Source: Phycomyces blakesleeanus NRRL 1555(-) (lineage: Eukaryota; Mucoromycota; Mucoromycetes; Mucorales; Phycomycetaceae). Taken from it: a DNA stretch of 64,000 nucleotides. The stretch lies in contig NW_017265171.1 of NCBI RefSeq assembly GCF_001638985.1, positions 1 to 64,000 of the forward strand, written 5' to 3'. Position 1 is the stretch's first letter. Every line of letters starts with the position of its first letter. This document shows positions 11,504 to 23,351 of this stretch, in pieces. The notes beneath the pieces are model-generated. The model saw nothing but the letters and a program-made list of their open reading frames with translations, had not been told where the DNA came from and did no database searches. Both the position numbers and the translations under genes were made by a program.

Positions 11504-14500
11504 ATGGCACCAACCCGTAAATCAAACAAAACAAAAGAATGCAAATGTTCTGTTTGCAAGACAAGATTTGGAGGATCAGATACAGTGTCTGTACAGACAT
11601 TTAATTTTCATAAAAGAAGAGACGATGCTGGAATGAACATCTTTCGTAATAGATGTAGGGAATTTTCTTTTATGTTTTAATTATATTTACATTTATATTT
11701 TCGATTTAATAACATATGTAATGTAGTGATTATTAAGAGATCAGTCGAAACTACTGTAAGCTATGTTCCTGAAGTTATCAACAATGATGAACAGAACTCG
11801 GTGGCCATAGACAATGATTATGATATGGATTATGACTTTGATGGTAAAAATATATATTTTTATTTTTATTTTTATTTGCTCTAACTTCTTTTATGGTTCC
11901 GGTAGAAATGGACACCAGTATAGAAGTAGACATGGAGACACAAGAGCCTATTCGAATCTTACCTCTCTCAGAATCCGATGCTGTCTTTGGTTATGAGAAT
12001 GAAGAGTTTAACTCTGATCTTGATTCTGACGGTTGCGAAGACGATTCCAGTGAGGATGACATGCTTGATAGTGAAGGTTTGCACACTTTCATAATGGATA
12101 TTGGGTTCTGCTGTATAAAATAATAGAAATTAATTTTTTTTAAAAAAGACAACTTTCCTGAATTCAACTCAGAATTGAGTTTCATCCATCGTTTTATCGT
12201 ACAGGTCCTTGCACTATTTGTATCCTTGTACGTCGTCGATGAAGGCGCCATTCTTCTCATTGCCATCATGAACAAAATACTCGAGCTTTTCAGAGATCCA
12301 TTCCGTCTCCCAGTTAGCATCCCTGGTCTCAAAAGCATGGCAGGATTCAATACCTTTACAGACGGTATAAAGAAATATGTTTCTTGTAGCGAATGTCACA
12401 GCATATATGAGAACAATGAATCAACACCCCGCTTCTGTATCTTTGATAAATTTGGGAATAACTCAATGTGCGGTAATAGTTTGTTCAAGTCGGGAAATCA
12501 GTCATCCATTCCAAAAAGAACATATGTGTATCACTCTGTTCAGAATTCGATCAAAGCTCTCTTTTCTCGGCCTGATTTTGAAACCCAAATCGACTCGTGG
12601 AACCGTAGCCCGAAGGCTGAGAATACTATGTTCGATGTGTACGATGGCTTGATGTGGAAGGATTTGAAAGACACCAATGGAATTCCCTTTGTTCATGGCA
12701 ACCGCTCACTGATGTTGACCTTAAACATTGACTGGTTCCAGCCATTCGACGGTGTGACATATTCGTGTGGTGCAATTTACCTGGCTGTAAACAATCTTCC
12801 TCGAAGTGTAAGATTCAAGAAAGAAAATGTCATTCTCGTTGGGTTAATGCCAGGTCCGAAAGAAGCAAAAACATCCGAGATAAATTCGTACCTCAGACCT
12901 CTGGTTGACGAATTAGAAAAGTTGTACAAGGGAGTCAGAGTCCAGACATATCAATGCCCAAATGGTACCACCATCCGCGCTGCTCTGTTTATGGTTGCCT
13001 GCGACATCCCTGCTGCCCGAAAAGTGTGTGGATTCACGTCCCATACCAGTACAAACGCATGCCACAAATGTAATCGCCAATTCTCCCGATTAGCTGGAAC
13101 GAGCTCTGTCGATTATTCTGGATTTGATTTCTCAAAGTGGCTCCTTCGCACTAAGAATGATAATTGTAAGGATGCTGAGGTCTGGAGGAATGCAACCACT
13201 GAAGCTGAGAGACATCGTCTTGAAGTTGAAAATGGTGTTCGCTGGTCCGAACTGCATCGTCTCCAGTACTTTGACGTTGTCCGCTGCACGATCATTGATC
13301 CAATGCACAATCTCTTCTTAGGCACAGCCAAGAGGATGATGGAGAAATGGGTTGCAGATGGTCTAATTGACAATAAAAAACTCGTTGCCATGCAGAAAAT
13401 CGTTGAAAACATGACATTGCCGCCTGATTACACTATGCTAAGATCAAAGATTTCAAAGGGATTTCCCTTTATGAAGGCAGACGAGTGGAAATCGTGGTGT
13501 CTGGTATACTCTCCAGTGGTTCTACAAGGCGTACTACCAAAGCAAAAGTTTGAGAATTGGATGTTTTTTGTGAATGCCTGCCGTTTCCTTACCAAGCCAA
13601 ATGTTTCCGAAGATGATGTACAGTCAGCACACATAGCACTTGAGAAGTTCGGTAAAGGTTGTGAAAGGCTGTATAGCAAGGATCTGTTATCTCCAAACAT
13701 GCATCTCCATCTTCATCTTCGCGACACAATCAAGGACTTTGGGCCTGTTTATGGGTACTGGCTCTTTAGTTTCGAGCGATACAACAGCGTCCTAAAGAAT
13801 ATCAATACCAACAGAAGGAGCGGCTTTGAAATGACATACATGAAAACATTCATTGAAGATACCCGTAAAGGCGATTTTGTTCGCAATTTCTTGAAGACAT
13901 CTGGTCCATTCAATTTCTCCGGCATCTTCGATAAATTGGTAACTGGTTATAGTCCTGCTGATTCTACAACTAGCACCGCCTTGTACAATTGGTTCTCTCT
14001 ACCAGACTTTCTTGATGCTGCCGAAAATCCGAACTTGTCAATTCGTGGTAACGAGCCTTTGCCGCCATCAGCGCTGCCCTTGCAAAAAAAAGCATATGAG
14101 ATGATGCTAAGACAGGAGTATGATTGTTTGGTAGGATATTACCAAGCTGTTTACAACGATCCCACCATCTCCAGTTGCAAAGACGTGATTCAAGATACAG
14201 CTTTCGTCAATGACTGGATCGAAATGCTCAAATCTGTCAACCTCCTTGGACAGACATTCAAGGGAAGTAGAGGTACGAATGGAAGAGGATCATATATACA
14301 AGCAATGTTCATAGAAGGTCGAAACGGAGCAAAGTATGCGTATGTCGGACAGATTCAGTACCTATTTGTTCATTCATTTAGTCCACTTGTTTCTACTCCA
14401 CATCACAGAACACCCCAAAGTAGCCAACATACATTTGCTTATGTAAAATGGTACAAGGCTTCCAAGGAGACAAGTAGAAAAATTGCAGGCGTAGAAATAT

Positions 14501-14646
14501 GGGATGTCGCGTTTTCTTTGCCTGACTTTCAAAGCATCTTGCCAGTGCACCGAATTCTCCTTCCTGTTGCAATTGTTGACCATACAACATTACGAAATAT
14601 CAGCAAAAAACTTATTGTTCCTTTGCCTAGAAAACTTTACTTTTAA
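11504..14646 (+). CDS. CACTA Tnp2-family transposase, copy 2
   Basis: Exons are 11504-11654, 11727-11843, 11906-12076 and 12149-14646, joining at phases 1, 1 and 1 to give 978 residues. The start ATG follows an A/T-rich leader and opens MAPTRKSNKTKECKCSVC. Domains are as in copy 1: an N-terminal Cys cluster (residues about 12-24), an acidic linker (about 90-145), then the core with DPMHNLFLG (about residue 525) and a C-terminal conserved block. The short exons 1-3 matter because the large fourth exon has no convincing ATG of its own at its 5' end. No frame break is seen. The near identity of the two copies points to recent transposition or gene conversion. Confidence 0.88.
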
Positions 14647-14737
14647 AATATATAATTATCCCTTCTTTTCTTTCTAATAATATTATTCAATTTTTTTAAT
14701 ATGACAGTGAAAAAAAAAGAGAGCAAATTGTTTGTTT

Positions 14738-16018
14738 TTATTGGTTTTGAATTGCCCAGACAGGAAGGATCGCGGTCAGGTGACCGGGGACAGGAGTGAC
14801 CGCAATGGTTTTTAGGTATCTGGGCATTCTTTGCTTTGATTGTGGTGTTGCAATCTTCTTGTCATTCTCTGCTGCCAAGAAATCAATGAACTGAATAAGC
14901 CTATTCAGCTATGTATAATTAGTTAGTTTATTTCTGTACAGTCATCTTTTTATAGAAATATATTATAGTGTACACCTTTAAAAAAAATTACCTCAGCACT
15001 TCTCCAACTAGGACGAGCAACCTGCAAAACCCGCACACGGATTATAGGAGTGACGTCCTCATCTTCCGATTCACCATCAGACATCACACTCTTCTCGAGG
15101 AGATGCAAGTATGCCATCTCATCAGGGTTACCTGGCTTGTATCCCATCTTAGTGTCAATTGCTAGCCAATTGTTAATGTAGGTATCAACACGACGCAAGT
15201 GAATCTAGATATATTTTAAAATGATTAGAACAGAATGCAAAATATTTAATTTCTTTTTTTTGTTTGTAATTTTACCTCAATGCGACGGCTGTTGATACGA
15301 TTATTGCGCCTTTTGGAAGACGCTTGCTCGGGGGTTGCGTTGACAGCACGAAAACATGTCTTGTAATTGTTTTTTATTTTCTGCACTATCATATCCTCCC
15401 AGAACCCAGCTGTGCGAGGCTGGGCAACGATATACTGTCGGAGGTAATTAATCACCTCAACATTGTCAGGATGATCGATCCTCTCATCCGTGTTCCATCG
15501 CCTGCGGCTTTCGTTTTCAGCAACAAGCTCAGGATCATTCGAACGGAAGTTTCTCGCCCACATTCTCCCATTGATGAGATTCTATATGATTATTATTATT
15601 ATTATTTAGGTAGTGTGTTAAAGCATGAAGTCAGAAAAAATCATACCAGAACAATTGCACGCATTTCGCCTTTGGTGTGTCTATTTGTAGACACATTGGC
15701 GGCAGTTACTCCCTGAGTTACAGAAGATGCAACAAGAGCTTGCTGGGCAATGGCTTGGTTGTGAGCATCGACCAGAAAACGAATTCCAGTGTTGGCTTCG
15801 ACAGTACGATCGTACATCATGTTGATGGCTGCCATAACCTGCGTTAGGGACTCGACAGTCATTCCAGGAGCCTCTGCCCCACTTGGACCAGCTGCAAGTG
15901 GCGATACTCTTGGAGCAATCTCACGTTGCTCAATCCGGCCGGCAGCAACACGGCTAAGTGTTCCTCGGGCATTCTGTTTGCCTTTGCGTCCTGATTTTCT
16001 AGTGGCATTGGAAGGCAT
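14738..16018 (-). CDS. CACTA accessory (TnpA-like) protein, copy 2
   Basis: Mirror of the gene at 1872-3152. Exons on the minus strand are 16018-15647, 15581-15276, 15204-14992 and 14908-14738, giving 353 residues. It converges on the transposase with about 90 bp between the stop codons. Substitutions relative to copy 1 include His to Arg in the NSHRIE segment and Cys to Arg near the end of exon 1. There is no named domain; the function is inferred only from position and from CACTA biology. Confidence 0.7.
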
Positions 16019-17657
16019 GCTACAGATATTTACATATTTTTTAAAAAATAAATAAATATAAATAAATAAAGCATATATAGAAGAATATTATGAAATATTA
16101 TTTTAATTATACAAACATACATGGTAAAGCACAGTAATAGTATGTGAGGTTTCTAATAAAATGTGAGGGAGGATATAATAATCTGGCAAATAGAAGTAGT
16201 ATTTATATGTCCCAATACTTCTTGGGTGTACAGCAACAAAAGAAAAAATTATAGGGACACACGTTTTAAATTATAATAGACCCTAATAAATTCTGAGAAC
16301 AGAATGAGCTTATTCACTACTCTTACAATTTGTTTTTTTATTTTTCTTTTTTTTTATTTTCTTTTTTTTTGTTCTCTCTCTTTCTCTTATACTGTTTACT
16401 TTTGCTTCTTTTTCTACACTATGGTAAATACTTAATATTTTCTTTTTACTTTATTTTACATGATTATTAACACTAAAAAACTTCTATCGTCTTTATTATG
16501 TAGGGCTTCCTGCACGAGTTAACATAACACACTGGCTTACAAAGGTGAATAAGAAAGCAAACAACTTTTATTGCGCGATGCTAATCATCAGCTTATTAAT
16601 CTTTAGATGCAAAACGATGATGATGACAACCATCAAAAGCTAATGATGGAAATAAACATGGTAAGCTTTAATAGAATATCTTCTAATCACTTATATTAAC
16701 GTTATACTTTCTTCATTATCATTTTGAATTTATTAGATTTTCTCTATCTCTCTTTTGCACGCACGCATTAAAAGGATGCCAAAGAATCACTTTTTCTGGT
16801 AAGCAAGACTTTATAATTATTATTCTCTCATACTAATCATATTTTTTTCCCTTTCTATTAGGAATACTTGGAGTACACCAACAATTATATAAATGCTATC
16901 CGTAGCAATATGATCCTCTATTTCCAAAGAATAAATCTGGTCTGTACACACATGTTTTGAAAATGACAAAATCGATTTTGGTCATCCCAAGATTCTGCCC
17001 CTTCCCTTAATATTCAAAGAGGTATTGCAGTATTCCCATTTATTTATCCCGAAAGGTAAGAGATATTATTAATGATCAAAGTAGAATCGCAGTACCCAAA
17101 ATCAAGAACCCAAAACCGAGAATGCAAAACAAAGACCCAATGTCAAATGTCTGGATCAAATGCCCAGACCAAATGCCAACTATCCAAGGCCGATTATTAG
17201 AGAACCTATTTTGAGATTTTTTTAATAAAATAAAATAAAAACCCATTTGTAAACTATTTCCCGTGAACTATTTTTAAATAAAAGTACAAGAAGTATATTT
17301 TTTGATCAATCAAATAATGAAATTCAAATTGTAAATGGAGTACCCATCCAATAAGATTGATACTTGCCAGAAGATAGTTGAGCTATCATCAGAAGATTGT
17401 TGAAATATACACCTTCTTGAATGAGTCCGAAACAAGAATAAATAGGCAATACACAAAATAAATGTAACGTTTTACTAGAAAAAAAAAACTCGGAATTCAA
17501 TTAAGGTTTCGGATATAATGAGATATAACAGAACTCTATGACCGCGCACAGACCCATTCTATCCATAGAATCTAGGTGTTTAATATTTAGTAGCTAGTTT
17601 TCCTATCATTCTGAGAATTGTTGTATAATATTCGGAATGTATTTCAAAAATCACACA

Positions 17658-17705
17658 GAATTTTACATCCTATCACGTATGGGAATCGGGCATTTTTTTG
17701 CAGTG
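17658..17705. repeat. CACTA copy 2 right terminal inverted repeat
   Basis: 48-bp end, GCAGTG-terminal. The subterminal short-repeat cluster of this copy lies at about 17100-17184. Apart from that, 16019-17657 is noncoding and matches 233-1871 of copy 1. Confidence 0.9.
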
Positions 17706-17943
17706 TGAAGAGACCCACCGTCTGGTGCCTTTCATTAGAAATTGAATAAATCTGACTTGTTTACAACATACGTGATAGTATTGACACGTGTGGTGCTTGT
17801 ATTTGTGGTAAATGTTGACAGGTGATGTTATCACTGTTTTTGAGGTTTGTATGAGTTAGTAGATGTAAAATAACCTCTCTTTTCCACAAGAGAGAAAAAG
17901 ACAAACTCAAAAGAGAATGTAGAATTAAAGATAATAAAATCAA
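17706..17943 (-). pseudogene. LINE ORF2 5' fragment, severed by CACTA copy 2
   Basis: On the minus strand the end of this piece reads ...NERHQTVGLF. Across the CACTA element the reading resumes as TSSDIIAL-KTYAS, which matches the start of an AP-endonuclease domain (usual form PDIIALQETHL). That continuity is why I treat the two pieces as one LINE. A stop lies between the Leu and Lys codons, so the LINE is degraded here too. Confidence 0.6.
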
Positions 17944-19142
17944 TACAAGAAAAATAAAAGAAAAACAGTACTATTGATCAATCTTGATAGATTTGACTCA
18001 ATATACTCAGATAATCAAACAAGTAAAATATCAACAGCATTAAATATTAAGAGAACTTGTTGTCAGAAAATAAGACAAAGAAAAATCAATATTTATTAAA
18101 TGCAAGTATTGCAATATTTATAGTTTTGCAATTGACTTGTTAAATAATTAAATAAATAAAATTATAAAAAAATATAATAAAGTTGTATAATTAACAATCT
18201 ATTAAATGTGATTTGTTCTTTACTATTATTAAGTACAAATAAAATAAAATAATTATTACGTCATAATTATAAAGATAATTATGCTTGTAAGAATATATAA
18301 TAAAAATAATATTAATTCCAAGTTGATTTATTCAGTTAAATATAGTAAGAAAATAAGATACAATGTGTGGCTGTGTGAAGTTATTGTTGACAGAATAATG
18401 CTTTTTTGTTGTACTTATTGGTGTTTTGCTCTACAAATAGAAAAATTGCTTTCTATTCAGCCTTGGCCGCCATCGGAAAATCAAAATAATAATAATAGAA
18501 TATAATTTTTCTAGAATTACAAAAAATTCTGCAACATCACCACACTGTCGGACAACCAAAATTTTGTTGACCGCTGACCATTTTTAATAGCACCCTGTGT
18601 CAGTATTGTTGCGTGTGGTATGTTTTTATGTGTAGAAGATGTACAAGAAAAGATAATTGTATATAAGAAGTGTAATTTAAAAGAGGAATTGAGGGTTTGG
18701 GTTCGATATTGAATAAATTGAGGTAATAAAATAATCTATTTGTTATCAAATAGACCAGTTAAAGAAATAAAAAGGGAAACTAACACTAAGATAAGAGTGT
18801 AAATAATTTGAATGATTAGAGAAATAGTTAAACTAAAAGAAGTGAAGTAAATAATACTAATTCTAAAGAGTTAACTATGAGAAAGAAATATTTAATAGAG
18901 TAAAGGATTTAGCTAAAACGGAAATTTACTATGATAAATTTATTAAGAGATAAATAAAAGGGGAAATTGGGACAAAATAATAAAATAAAAGGGAATTGTC
19001 AATCTTCCACAAAGACTTGACAGAAAAATAAATAAAACGGAAGAAATTTCACAAGAGAGATCAGAAATAATAGACAGTGTCTTTGAAGAAAACTTGTATC
19101 AGAAAAATTTGACAGTTGTTTATTGATTGATTTTAGAGAGAT
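17944..19142. other. AT-rich spacer, no gene seen
   Basis: About 1.2 kb of A-rich sequence with only short open frames that have no recognisable features. One slightly less AT-rich patch lies near 18540-18620. Confidence 0.5.
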
Positions 19143-19545
19143 TGTTATGTATGAGGTAAAAATAAGATATAAAATAAAACGAGTGCAGACGAGAGTACGG
19201 TGAGACTTTGTTTTATTAGAAGAAGTACAAGAATCAGAAAAGAGATGCTGTTCTATTGCTATTAGTATTGTGCGTTTATATAGACATTGTATTTAGCTTG
19301 GTGATAATATGATGATATCATGTAATGTCTGTTTCTCTACCATTATCTTCTATGATTTAGTTCTTATGTTTTTAGTGTTATTGACTAGAGTCTTAGTATT
19401 TGTCTTAGTATGTTCTTTACGTAATTTCTTTGTATAAGGGAAGGTATATCTTTTAGTATCGTTACTAGTTGTCGGTAACTCAATGTACGTATTTATTGAG
19501 TGTCTGTACTTTTAATTTAAATCTACGATTATGTTGGATACAACA
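19143..19545. repeat. Solo LTR (403 bp), relative of the Gypsy-2 LTR
   Basis: Bounded by TGTTATG...GGATACAACA with the 5-bp duplication GAGAT on both sides (19138-19142 and 19546-19550). It shares gtgcagacgagagtacggtgagac and the end gattatgttggatacaaca with the LTRs at 33755 and 38889. It keeps the tacggtga segment that could prime reverse transcription. It was left by LTR-LTR recombination. Confidence 0.9.
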
Positions 19546-19819
19546 GAGATATTTATACCATTTTATAGATAAAATATATGGCAAAAATAGGCTAGATAAA
19601 ACTCGATGAGATAATCATGAATAAAAATATAAAGAAAAATAACTATGTAAATATTTTGTCATGAAAGAAAAAATAGATGAAGTTATAATATATAACTATA
19701 AGAAAAGAAAAATATCGGAAAGAAGTATGTTATAAATAAAGAAAAAAACTATTCAATTAACAATTTTGATAAAGTAGTGTTTGAGAGGAAGTGTCACATT
19801 TAGTGCGCAAGAATAAAAT
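19546..19819. other. AT-rich spacer between solo LTRs
   Basis: No gene or clear repeat. The base composition is strongly A/T-rich. Confidence 0.4.
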
Positions 19820-20351
19820 TGTTGTAAATGAGTATTGACTACTGCTGTAATTGAGAATAAGTCTGAAGGAAATAATATAAGGCCTCAGCTATTCCAGTCA
19901 AAGGTGTCTACCGATTACTTTATTATTTAACACACAGGTTTAGCATGCATGATAGTGATTATATTTCATATGATGATATTACCATAATATGAGATACATC
20001 AGTGGATTATTATAAGCATAATTATAACTCATAAACACATTTACTTTTGATGTTAATACTTTATTGGGACTACACACATTTATATAATTAATCATACATT
20101 AATTATCTCAAGATCACGTTGCTCTGATTAAGGCTCAGATAGGATCGATTACCTGACCCCAGTCATATAATTTTCCCAATCCAAAACAATATAAATAGCA
20201 GTAGTAGTTCAGTGTAGGAACCTGGTCAAACTTTGATACAAAATCTTTCTCAATAAACAAAACCTACACAAGTTCTCATGAATCTTTGTTCCTAATTTCA
20301 AATCTTCAATTCTTCCTCTTAAAAACTTCTTCAACTTCAACCACCACAACA
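19820..20351 (+). repeat. Solo LTR family B (532 bp)
   Basis: Bounded by TGTTGTAAATGAG...ACCACAACA with the 5-bp duplication AAAAT at 19815-19819 and 20352-20356. It resembles family A LTRs at both ends (gagtattgactactgctg; cctacacaagttctca). An ATAAATAG box near 20190 is a plausible TATA element. Confidence 0.9.
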
Positions 20352-20578
20352 AAAATAAAAAGAAAAAAGAAAAAACAATTTTGGGAAAAATAAAGGGAAA
20401 AGATTTTAATTTTCAGAAAATTGGTTTTTGGAAAAAGACGATTTTGTGAAAATGGAAAAAAGAAATTAAAATTAAAAATAAAAATTCTAAAGAAAAATAA
20501 AAAGGGGTTTTCAAAAGAAAGTCTGAACTTGGTAGAATTTGGTTTTTGGACTTAGGCCAACAAAATTACCACACTACA
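20352..20578. repeat. Purine-rich low-complexity run
   Basis: Long A/G-rich stretch made of aaaa, ggga and tttt blocks directly after the solo LTR. No open frame is of interest. Confidence 0.5.
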
Positions 20579-20639
20579 TGTCAATACATTGATGCATAAT
20601 ATGTTTGTTTGTTGTTGATTGTAACAGTATCACTTGGCA

Positions 20640-20975
20640 AATAAATGTAATGTGAATTACAAAATACAAGAAGAAGAATACAATAAGAATGGAAAAGAAT
20701 GGGTAATTTGACAGGTAAGAATTGGTGACAGACAGGTAAAAAAAATAGGAAGAAGATTAAAATGGAAATTGTGACAACGACAAAGTCTGAGAAAGGCAGA
20801 AAAGGAAAAACAGAGAAACGAAATATATCAAAATCGACAAACAACACTCCAAAGAACAAGGACACTATATATAAATAAAGAATAATGATAAAAATGGATA
20901 AAAATAAATAAGATCAAGGATAGAATGATGATTTTATTGATTGAAAAGGTTATTCTTTTTATAAACAAAAATGCT
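20640..20975. repeat. Dispersed repeat G, copy 2 (inverted)
   Basis: Reverse complement of 6925-7266, including gggtaatttgacaggtaagaattggtgacagacaggta. The two copies lie about 13.5 kb apart. Confidence 0.6.
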
Positions 20976-21300
20976 TGGTTAAAATAATTTTTTGAGGAAA
21001 AGAAAAGAAAGTCAAGTGAAAATTTTTACTATATGTAACTGGTGTTGATAGTAGAAGTAGAATAGAAAATTATAGAGAGAGTAAAATAAAAGTATAGTAA
21101 AAATATAATAATTGAATAAAGATAAAGTAAAAATATAGTGAGGTAGAATAGAAGTAAAGTAATAATATAATAATGATATAGTAAAGTAAAGTAAAAAAAT
21201 ATAATAATAGTATAATAATGGAATCTAATAAAATTTAATAAAAAATAGTGTAAAATAAATGTCGGCAATAAAGAAGTGTATAAAATTAGGAGAAAGAGGT
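20976..21300. repeat. Low-complexity gtaaaatata/taataatg tract
   Basis: Irregular short tandem repeats of agtaaaatata, ataataatg and agtaaagtaaag. No gene is seen. Confidence 0.5.
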
Positions 21301-21399
21301 ATAATGTTTTTAGTGGGTGACAGGTGTTTCTAAGGTGACAATATAGATGGGTATTTTAATTTTAAGGAATGAGATTATATTGGGGGGTTTGGGTATAGG

Positions 21400-21605
21400 G
21401 GTATCAGGAGCAAGATTTCCCAAGAAACCTGGGGGACCACTCTTGTCCCTTGAGACACGTCACTCGGTCGACTCACCGTCGACGTCAACGCCCACGAGTC
21501 TGGTACCACCCGTCACGGCTCCCCGCCGGACCAAACCACCGAAGGAATCCACCGTCCGGTATCCCTCACCAGAACCGGCCAACCTCACACTTGCTTGTAA
21601 CACAC
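21400..21605. other. GC-rich segment upstream of tRNA-Lys
   Basis: Roughly 200 bp that is much richer in G+C than its surroundings (cggtcgactcaccgtcgacg, ctccccgccggaccaaacc). An open frame crosses it, but the residues (Pro/Ser/Thr-rich) match nothing I recognise and the frame runs into the tRNA gene. It may be unique host DNA kept beside the tRNA gene, or an old coding fragment. Confidence 0.3.
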
Positions 21606-21620
21606 GTGACATACAACTAC

Positions 21621-21693
21621 GCCCGGCTAGCTCAATCGGTAGAGCGTGAGACTCTTAATCTCAAGGTTGGGGGTTCGACCCCCCCGTTGGGCT
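21621..21693 (+). tRNA. tRNA-Lys (anticodon CUU)
   Basis: 73 nt with no intron. The acceptor stem GCCCGGC pairs with GTTGGGC, allowing two G-U pairs. The anticodon arm is GAGAC-TCTTAAT-style with CTT at the centre (gagactcttaatctc). The T arm is GGGGGTTCGACCCCC, and the internal B box is GGTTCGACCCC. It decodes AAG. The 3' CCA is not encoded, as expected in eukaryotes. RNA polymerase III would stop at TTTTT (21705-21709). Confidence 0.96.
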
Positions 21694-21704
21694 ATATACT
21701 GTAC

Positions 21705-21709
21705 TTTTT
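21705..21709 (+). terminator. Pol III terminator of tRNA-Lys
   Basis: Five consecutive T residues, 12 nt after the mature 3' end. Confidence 0.7.
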
Positions 21710-21716
21710 GTACTTG

Positions 21717-22393
21717 TGTCGTTCTCGATCTGGGTTGGTCTTCCTTTTACTATAACAAAGTCAAAAGGTCAAACCCACTGGGGATCAAGGAGTGTCGTTC
21801 CTGATCTGGGATGGTCTTCCTTTTACTATAGCAAAGTCAAAAGGTCAAACCCACTGGGGATCGGAGAGTATATGTAAAATCGAAGAGAGGATAAAAGGTC
21901 CATTTTATTGATAGGAATTGAATTGTCTTATATAGTTTTCTAAACTAATACTGCGCATTATCTGCAGTAAACTATTATACTATATTTAATTACAAGAGAA
22001 GTCCTTTTACTGCGGTTGATGCTCAGAAGATGTTACTGTGGTTAATCTTTACAAGACATTACTGCGGTTCGTTATCTATGAGGTATCTTTGACACACAGA
22101 ACTGCTGCAGTCAATTATCCCGATTTCTCGGATTCATCAAAATAATGTCCGACAGGAGTATACGTAAAATCAAAGAGAGGATAAAAGATACTTTTTATTG
22201 ATATGAATTGAATTGTCTTATATAGATTTCTAAACTAATACTGCGCATTATCTGCAGTAGTTATTATTTATATTTAATTAAAGAAATAGTCATTATACTG
22301 TGGTTAATGCTCAGGAAGATATTACTGCGCATAAAGAAGTACTGCGGTTAACTATCTTCAGATTTTACGGATTCATCAAAATAATGTCCGACA
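21717..22393 (+). repeat. Solo LTR D1, split by D2
   Basis: Starts TGTCGTTCTCGATCTGGG and ends TAATGTCCGACA. The halves are 21717-21792 and 22155-22393. It is flanked by the 4-bp duplication CTTG (21713-21716 and 22394-22397). It starts 23 bp after the tRNA gene. Confidence 0.8.
21793..22154 (+). repeat. Solo LTR D2 nested in D1
   Basis: 362 bp, TGTCGTTCCTG...AATGTCCGACA, with the 4-bp duplication GGAG (21789-21792 and 22155-22158). The uninterrupted sequence caaggagtat is preserved in the related copy D3, which confirms the insertion point. Confidence 0.82.
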
Positions 22394-22395
22394 CT

Positions 22396-22705
22396 TGTCG
22401 TTTCCGATCTGGGTTGGTCTTCCAATGCTATATCACAGCCAAAACTGGTCAAACCCACTGGGAATCGTAAAAAAAGGATAGAAAGATAGATAACTTTTAT
22501 TGAATGAAATAACGCCCTCTTTTATATCTTTTCTAAACCTACTCAGCCATTATAAATGTCTATTTCGGTTTCTATTCTACTTTTGTTAAGCTATGTGCTT
22601 TCTAATTCTTTTGTGAGCAAAAGGAAATCACTTTGGTCATCGTTCTCAAAAGAGAATTCTGTGTAATTGTCATCCTGATTGGCTGACAAGAATTCAGGCA
22701 CAACA
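22396..22705 (+). repeat. LTR E1 (about 310 bp)
   Basis: Shares its first about 75 bp with family D (TGTCGTTTCCGATCTGGGTT) and ends GGCACAACA. Its first two bases lie before D1 (21715-21716), so D1 inserted just inside its 5' end. E1 would originally have started about 21 bp after the tRNA gene. Confidence 0.7.
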
Positions 22706-23004
22706 TTTTGATGAATCTGTAAAATCTGAAGATGGTTAACCACAGTACCTCGTTATGTGCTGTAACATCTTCCTGAGCATTAACCGCAGTATAATGACTC
22801 TTCTTTTAATTAAATATAAACAATAACTACTGCGGATAATGCATAGTATTAGCTTAGAAAACTATGTAAGACAATTCAATTCATACCAATAAAAAGTATC
22901 TTTTATCCTCTCTTTGATTTTACATATACTCCTTGATCCCCAGTGGGTTTGACCTTTTGACTTTGTTATAGTAAAAGGAAGACTAACCCAGATTGGGAAC
23001 AACA
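22706..23004 (-). repeat. LTR D3, inverted, 3' end missing
   Basis: On the minus strand it starts TGTTGTTCCCAATCTGGG at 23004 and follows D1 through gattcatcaaaa, where it fuses to the end of E1 and lacks the final taatgtccgaca. The junction looks like a recombination or deletion between LTRs. Confidence 0.7.
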
Positions 23005-23023
23005 CTTTTGTCAAGTTGTCAAG

Positions 23024-23351
23024 TGTTGTGCCTGAATTCTTGTCAGCCAATCAGGATGACGATTACACAGAATTCTTTTTCGAGAATGATGACTGAAGTG
23101 ATTTTCTTTTGCTCACAAAAGAATTAGAAAGCACATAGCTTAACAAAAGTAGAATAGAAACTGAAACAGACATTTATAATGGCTGAGTAGGTTTAGAAAA
23201 GATATAAAAGAGGGCGTTATTTCATTCAATACAAGTTATCTATCTTTCTATTCTTTTTTTATTCTTTTATCTTTGTTTACAATTCCCAATGGGTTTGACC
23301 AACTTTGGCTGTGTTATAGCATTGGAAGAACAACCCAGATCAAAAATAACA
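23024..23351 (-). repeat. Solo LTR E2, inverted
   Basis: 328 bp matching E1 in reverse orientation and flanked by CAAG on both sides (23020-23023 and 23352-23355). It interrupts the 3' end of the small open frame at 23356-23656. Confidence 0.78.

Larger units (their letters stand above)
11244..17705 (+). mobile_element. CACTA (EnSpm) DNA transposon, copy 2, full length
   Basis: Same 6,462-bp element as 185-6646 but inverted; position p in copy 1 corresponds to 17890 minus p. Termini are CACTGCAAAAAAATGCCCG and its inverse. It interrupts a LINE endonuclease reading. On the minus strand the flanks read ...ggtctcttca and acctcttctgat..., consistent with a 2-bp AC duplication minus one base. Copy 1 has TA at the same place. 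Both genes are intact. Confidence 0.93.

Noticed and set aside
21347..21755. Two overlapping open frames of about 100 codons across the tRNA gene
   Set aside because: They read straight through tRNA-Lys and an LTR start, have no family resemblance and no start context. The tRNA explains the sequence.
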